A program made the translations under genes and the position numbers. 64,000 nt of DNA, from contig CALUWI010000005.1 in assembly GCA_944324465.1 (NCBI GenBank), positions 62,001-126,000 of the forward strand, in the 5' to 3' direction. Below are positions 63,414 to 64,000 of this stretch, in pieces. The notes under the pieces were generated by a model. The model was not told the DNA's origin, searched no databases, and saw nothing but the letters and a program-made list of their open reading frames with translations. How positions within the stretch are numbered: position 1 is the stretch's first letter; each line of letters opens with the position of its first letter. The DNA is from an uncultured Mucispirillum sp. Its GTDB lineage: Bacteria > Chrysiogenota > Deferribacteres > Deferribacterales > Mucispirillaceae.

Positions 63414-64000
63414 ATGGAAAAGTATTTCATAACTGGTTCAAGTTATTTTATTGATAAAAATATAAAGTTATTTACTCCAAAAAATGAAGATTTAGAAATG
63501 GAAATATTTTTTGGAGATGAACTTAACAAAGAAGACTTTTTAAGTTATATAAACTCTGTAGATTTATTTGGCAGTCCAAAAGCTGCAATAATTAGAAATG
63601 CAGGCAGAATTAAAGATATTGAACAGCTTGCAGAAATAATGTCTAATTGTTCTGAAACTACATTAATAATCACTACCCCTGTTAAAGATAAAATTGACCA
63701 GTCATTAGTAAAAATATTTAAAAATAATAATTTTAAAGTATTTGTAGAAGAACAGAAAAAAGCAAAAGCTACAATTGATGATGTTATAGATATTTTTAAG
63801 GAAAAAAATATTAGATTAAACAAAGACCAGGCAGAAATACTGCTTAGTAAGTGTTTAAATAACTTAAGTATGGTATCTCACGAAGCAGAAAAGCTTGAAA
63901 CATATATATTAGGTCAAAAAGAAAAAGTACCTGTTTCTACCCTTTTAGACCAACTGTCTGGTGAAAAAGAAGAAACTATTTTTGCATTAACAGATGCTTT
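63414..64000 (+). CDS. holA: DNA polymerase III delta subunit, N-terminal part
   Basis: The ATG at 63414 follows AGCTGGTATCT; the frame stays open to the window edge (195 residues visible). Content fits the HolA fold: FFGDELNKEDFLSYINSVDLFG, AAIIRNAGRIKDIEQL, TTLIITTPVKDKID, and a helical part NLSMVSHEAEKLETYILG. It is the delta wrench of the clamp loader. The clamp-loader call rests on these motifs plus the leuS-lptE-holA order. The C-terminus is outside the window. Confidence 0.85.
   Translation, partial: MEKYFITGSSYFIDKNIKLFTPKNEDLEMEIFFGDELNKEDFLSYINSVDLFGSPKAAIIRNAGRIKDIEQLAEIMSNCSETTLIITTPVKDKIDQSLVKIFKNNNFKVFVEEQKKAKATIDDVIDIFKEKNIRLNKDQAEILLSKCLNNLSMVSHEAEKLETYILGQKEKVPVSTLLDQLSGEKEETIFALTDA

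Noticed and set aside
1-64000. CRISPR arrays, insertion sequences, prophage, tRNA or rRNA genes
   Set aside because: I saw no regularly spaced repeats, transposase frames, integrase or structural genes, and no tRNA or rRNA signatures while reading both strands.

Overview
The window reads as a contiguous, gene-dense chromosome segment of a very AT-rich, Gram-negative (double-membrane), motile, microaerobic bacterium. Supporting features are an LptE lipoprotein, an Mla-type phospholipid transport set, several lipobox proteins, a cbb3-type (high O2 affinity) oxidase cluster, an MqnD futalosine-pathway menaquinone gene, CheW, a chemoreceptor and a flagellar rod-like protein. From gene content and composition my best guess is the Deferribacterota (Mucispirillum-like). 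That is recall-based; I could not run a search. I see no rRNA, tRNA, CRISPR array, prophage or insertion sequence.

Layout. 1-8675 (+): end of a YfiH-family gene, a YggS PLP protein, YggT, a PIN/TRAM protein, ispD, an M50 protease, trpS, scpA, scpB, an rRNA pseudouridine synthase, queD and an exported SH3-like protein. 8847-9368 (-): gamma carbonic anhydrase. 9534-11208 (+): panB-panC. 11311-18875 (+): cbb3 oxidase operon from a good sigma-70-like promoter, holding ccoN, a ccoO fused to a second cytochrome c domain, a split-off CcoP membrane anchor, a CcoS-like protein, ccoG, a FixH-like gene, ccoS, a cysteine-free HMA-like protein and the copper ATPase ccoI. 19107-20187 (-): a DsbD_2-type membrane protein and a Met/Cys exported protein, probably also copper/oxidase related. 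20499-23843 (+): gph (apparent ATA start), mtaD, purB. 23983-38313 (-): a long block with a CsgG-like lipoprotein, an rRNA methyltransferase, pyrD-pyrK, recG, cheW, a lipid kinase, mqnD, mlaD-mlaF-mlaE, alr, prfB, a short NAGS-type acetyltransferase and a lipoprotein. 38457-41210 (+): pyrR-pyrB-pyrC. 41318-48617 (-): an FMN riboswitch with no gene behind it, a chemoreceptor, then an Fe-S assembly block (nfu, iscU, a NifS homologue and an ASADH/Usg homologue), rodZ, coaX and birA. 48800-50715 (+): a PPi-type phosphofructokinase and a methyltransferase. 50716-54222 (-): a truncated DUF1349 gene, a flagellar protein, an acyl-CoA ligase and an unrecognised protein. 54405-64000 (+, except one small - gene): mltG, ppx/gppA, DUF445, tex, leuS, lptE and the start of holA.

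How the genes fit together. The cco cluster encodes a terminal oxidase with its copper and assembly factors, fed by menaquinone (mqnD). pyrR/B/C and pyrD/K supply most of de novo pyrimidine synthesis. panB/panC and coaX feed CoA. scpAB, recG and holA serve chromosome maintenance; mltG, alr and rodZ serve the wall; mlaDEF and lptE serve the outer membrane.

Most unusual points: (1) the NifS homologue in the Fe-S operon has Gln-Asn where the PLP-binding His-Lys should be, and its neighbour is an ASADH-fold protein that has lost its cofactor loop and catalytic cysteine; (2) an intact FMN riboswitch lies between convergent genes with nothing downstream; (3) the cbb3 heme-c subunits are rearranged, with a CcoP heme domain on CcoO and the CcoP anchor as a separate 69-residue protein; (4) a CcoI HMA-domain look-alike without any cysteine sits next to ccoI; (5) gph appears to start with ATA.
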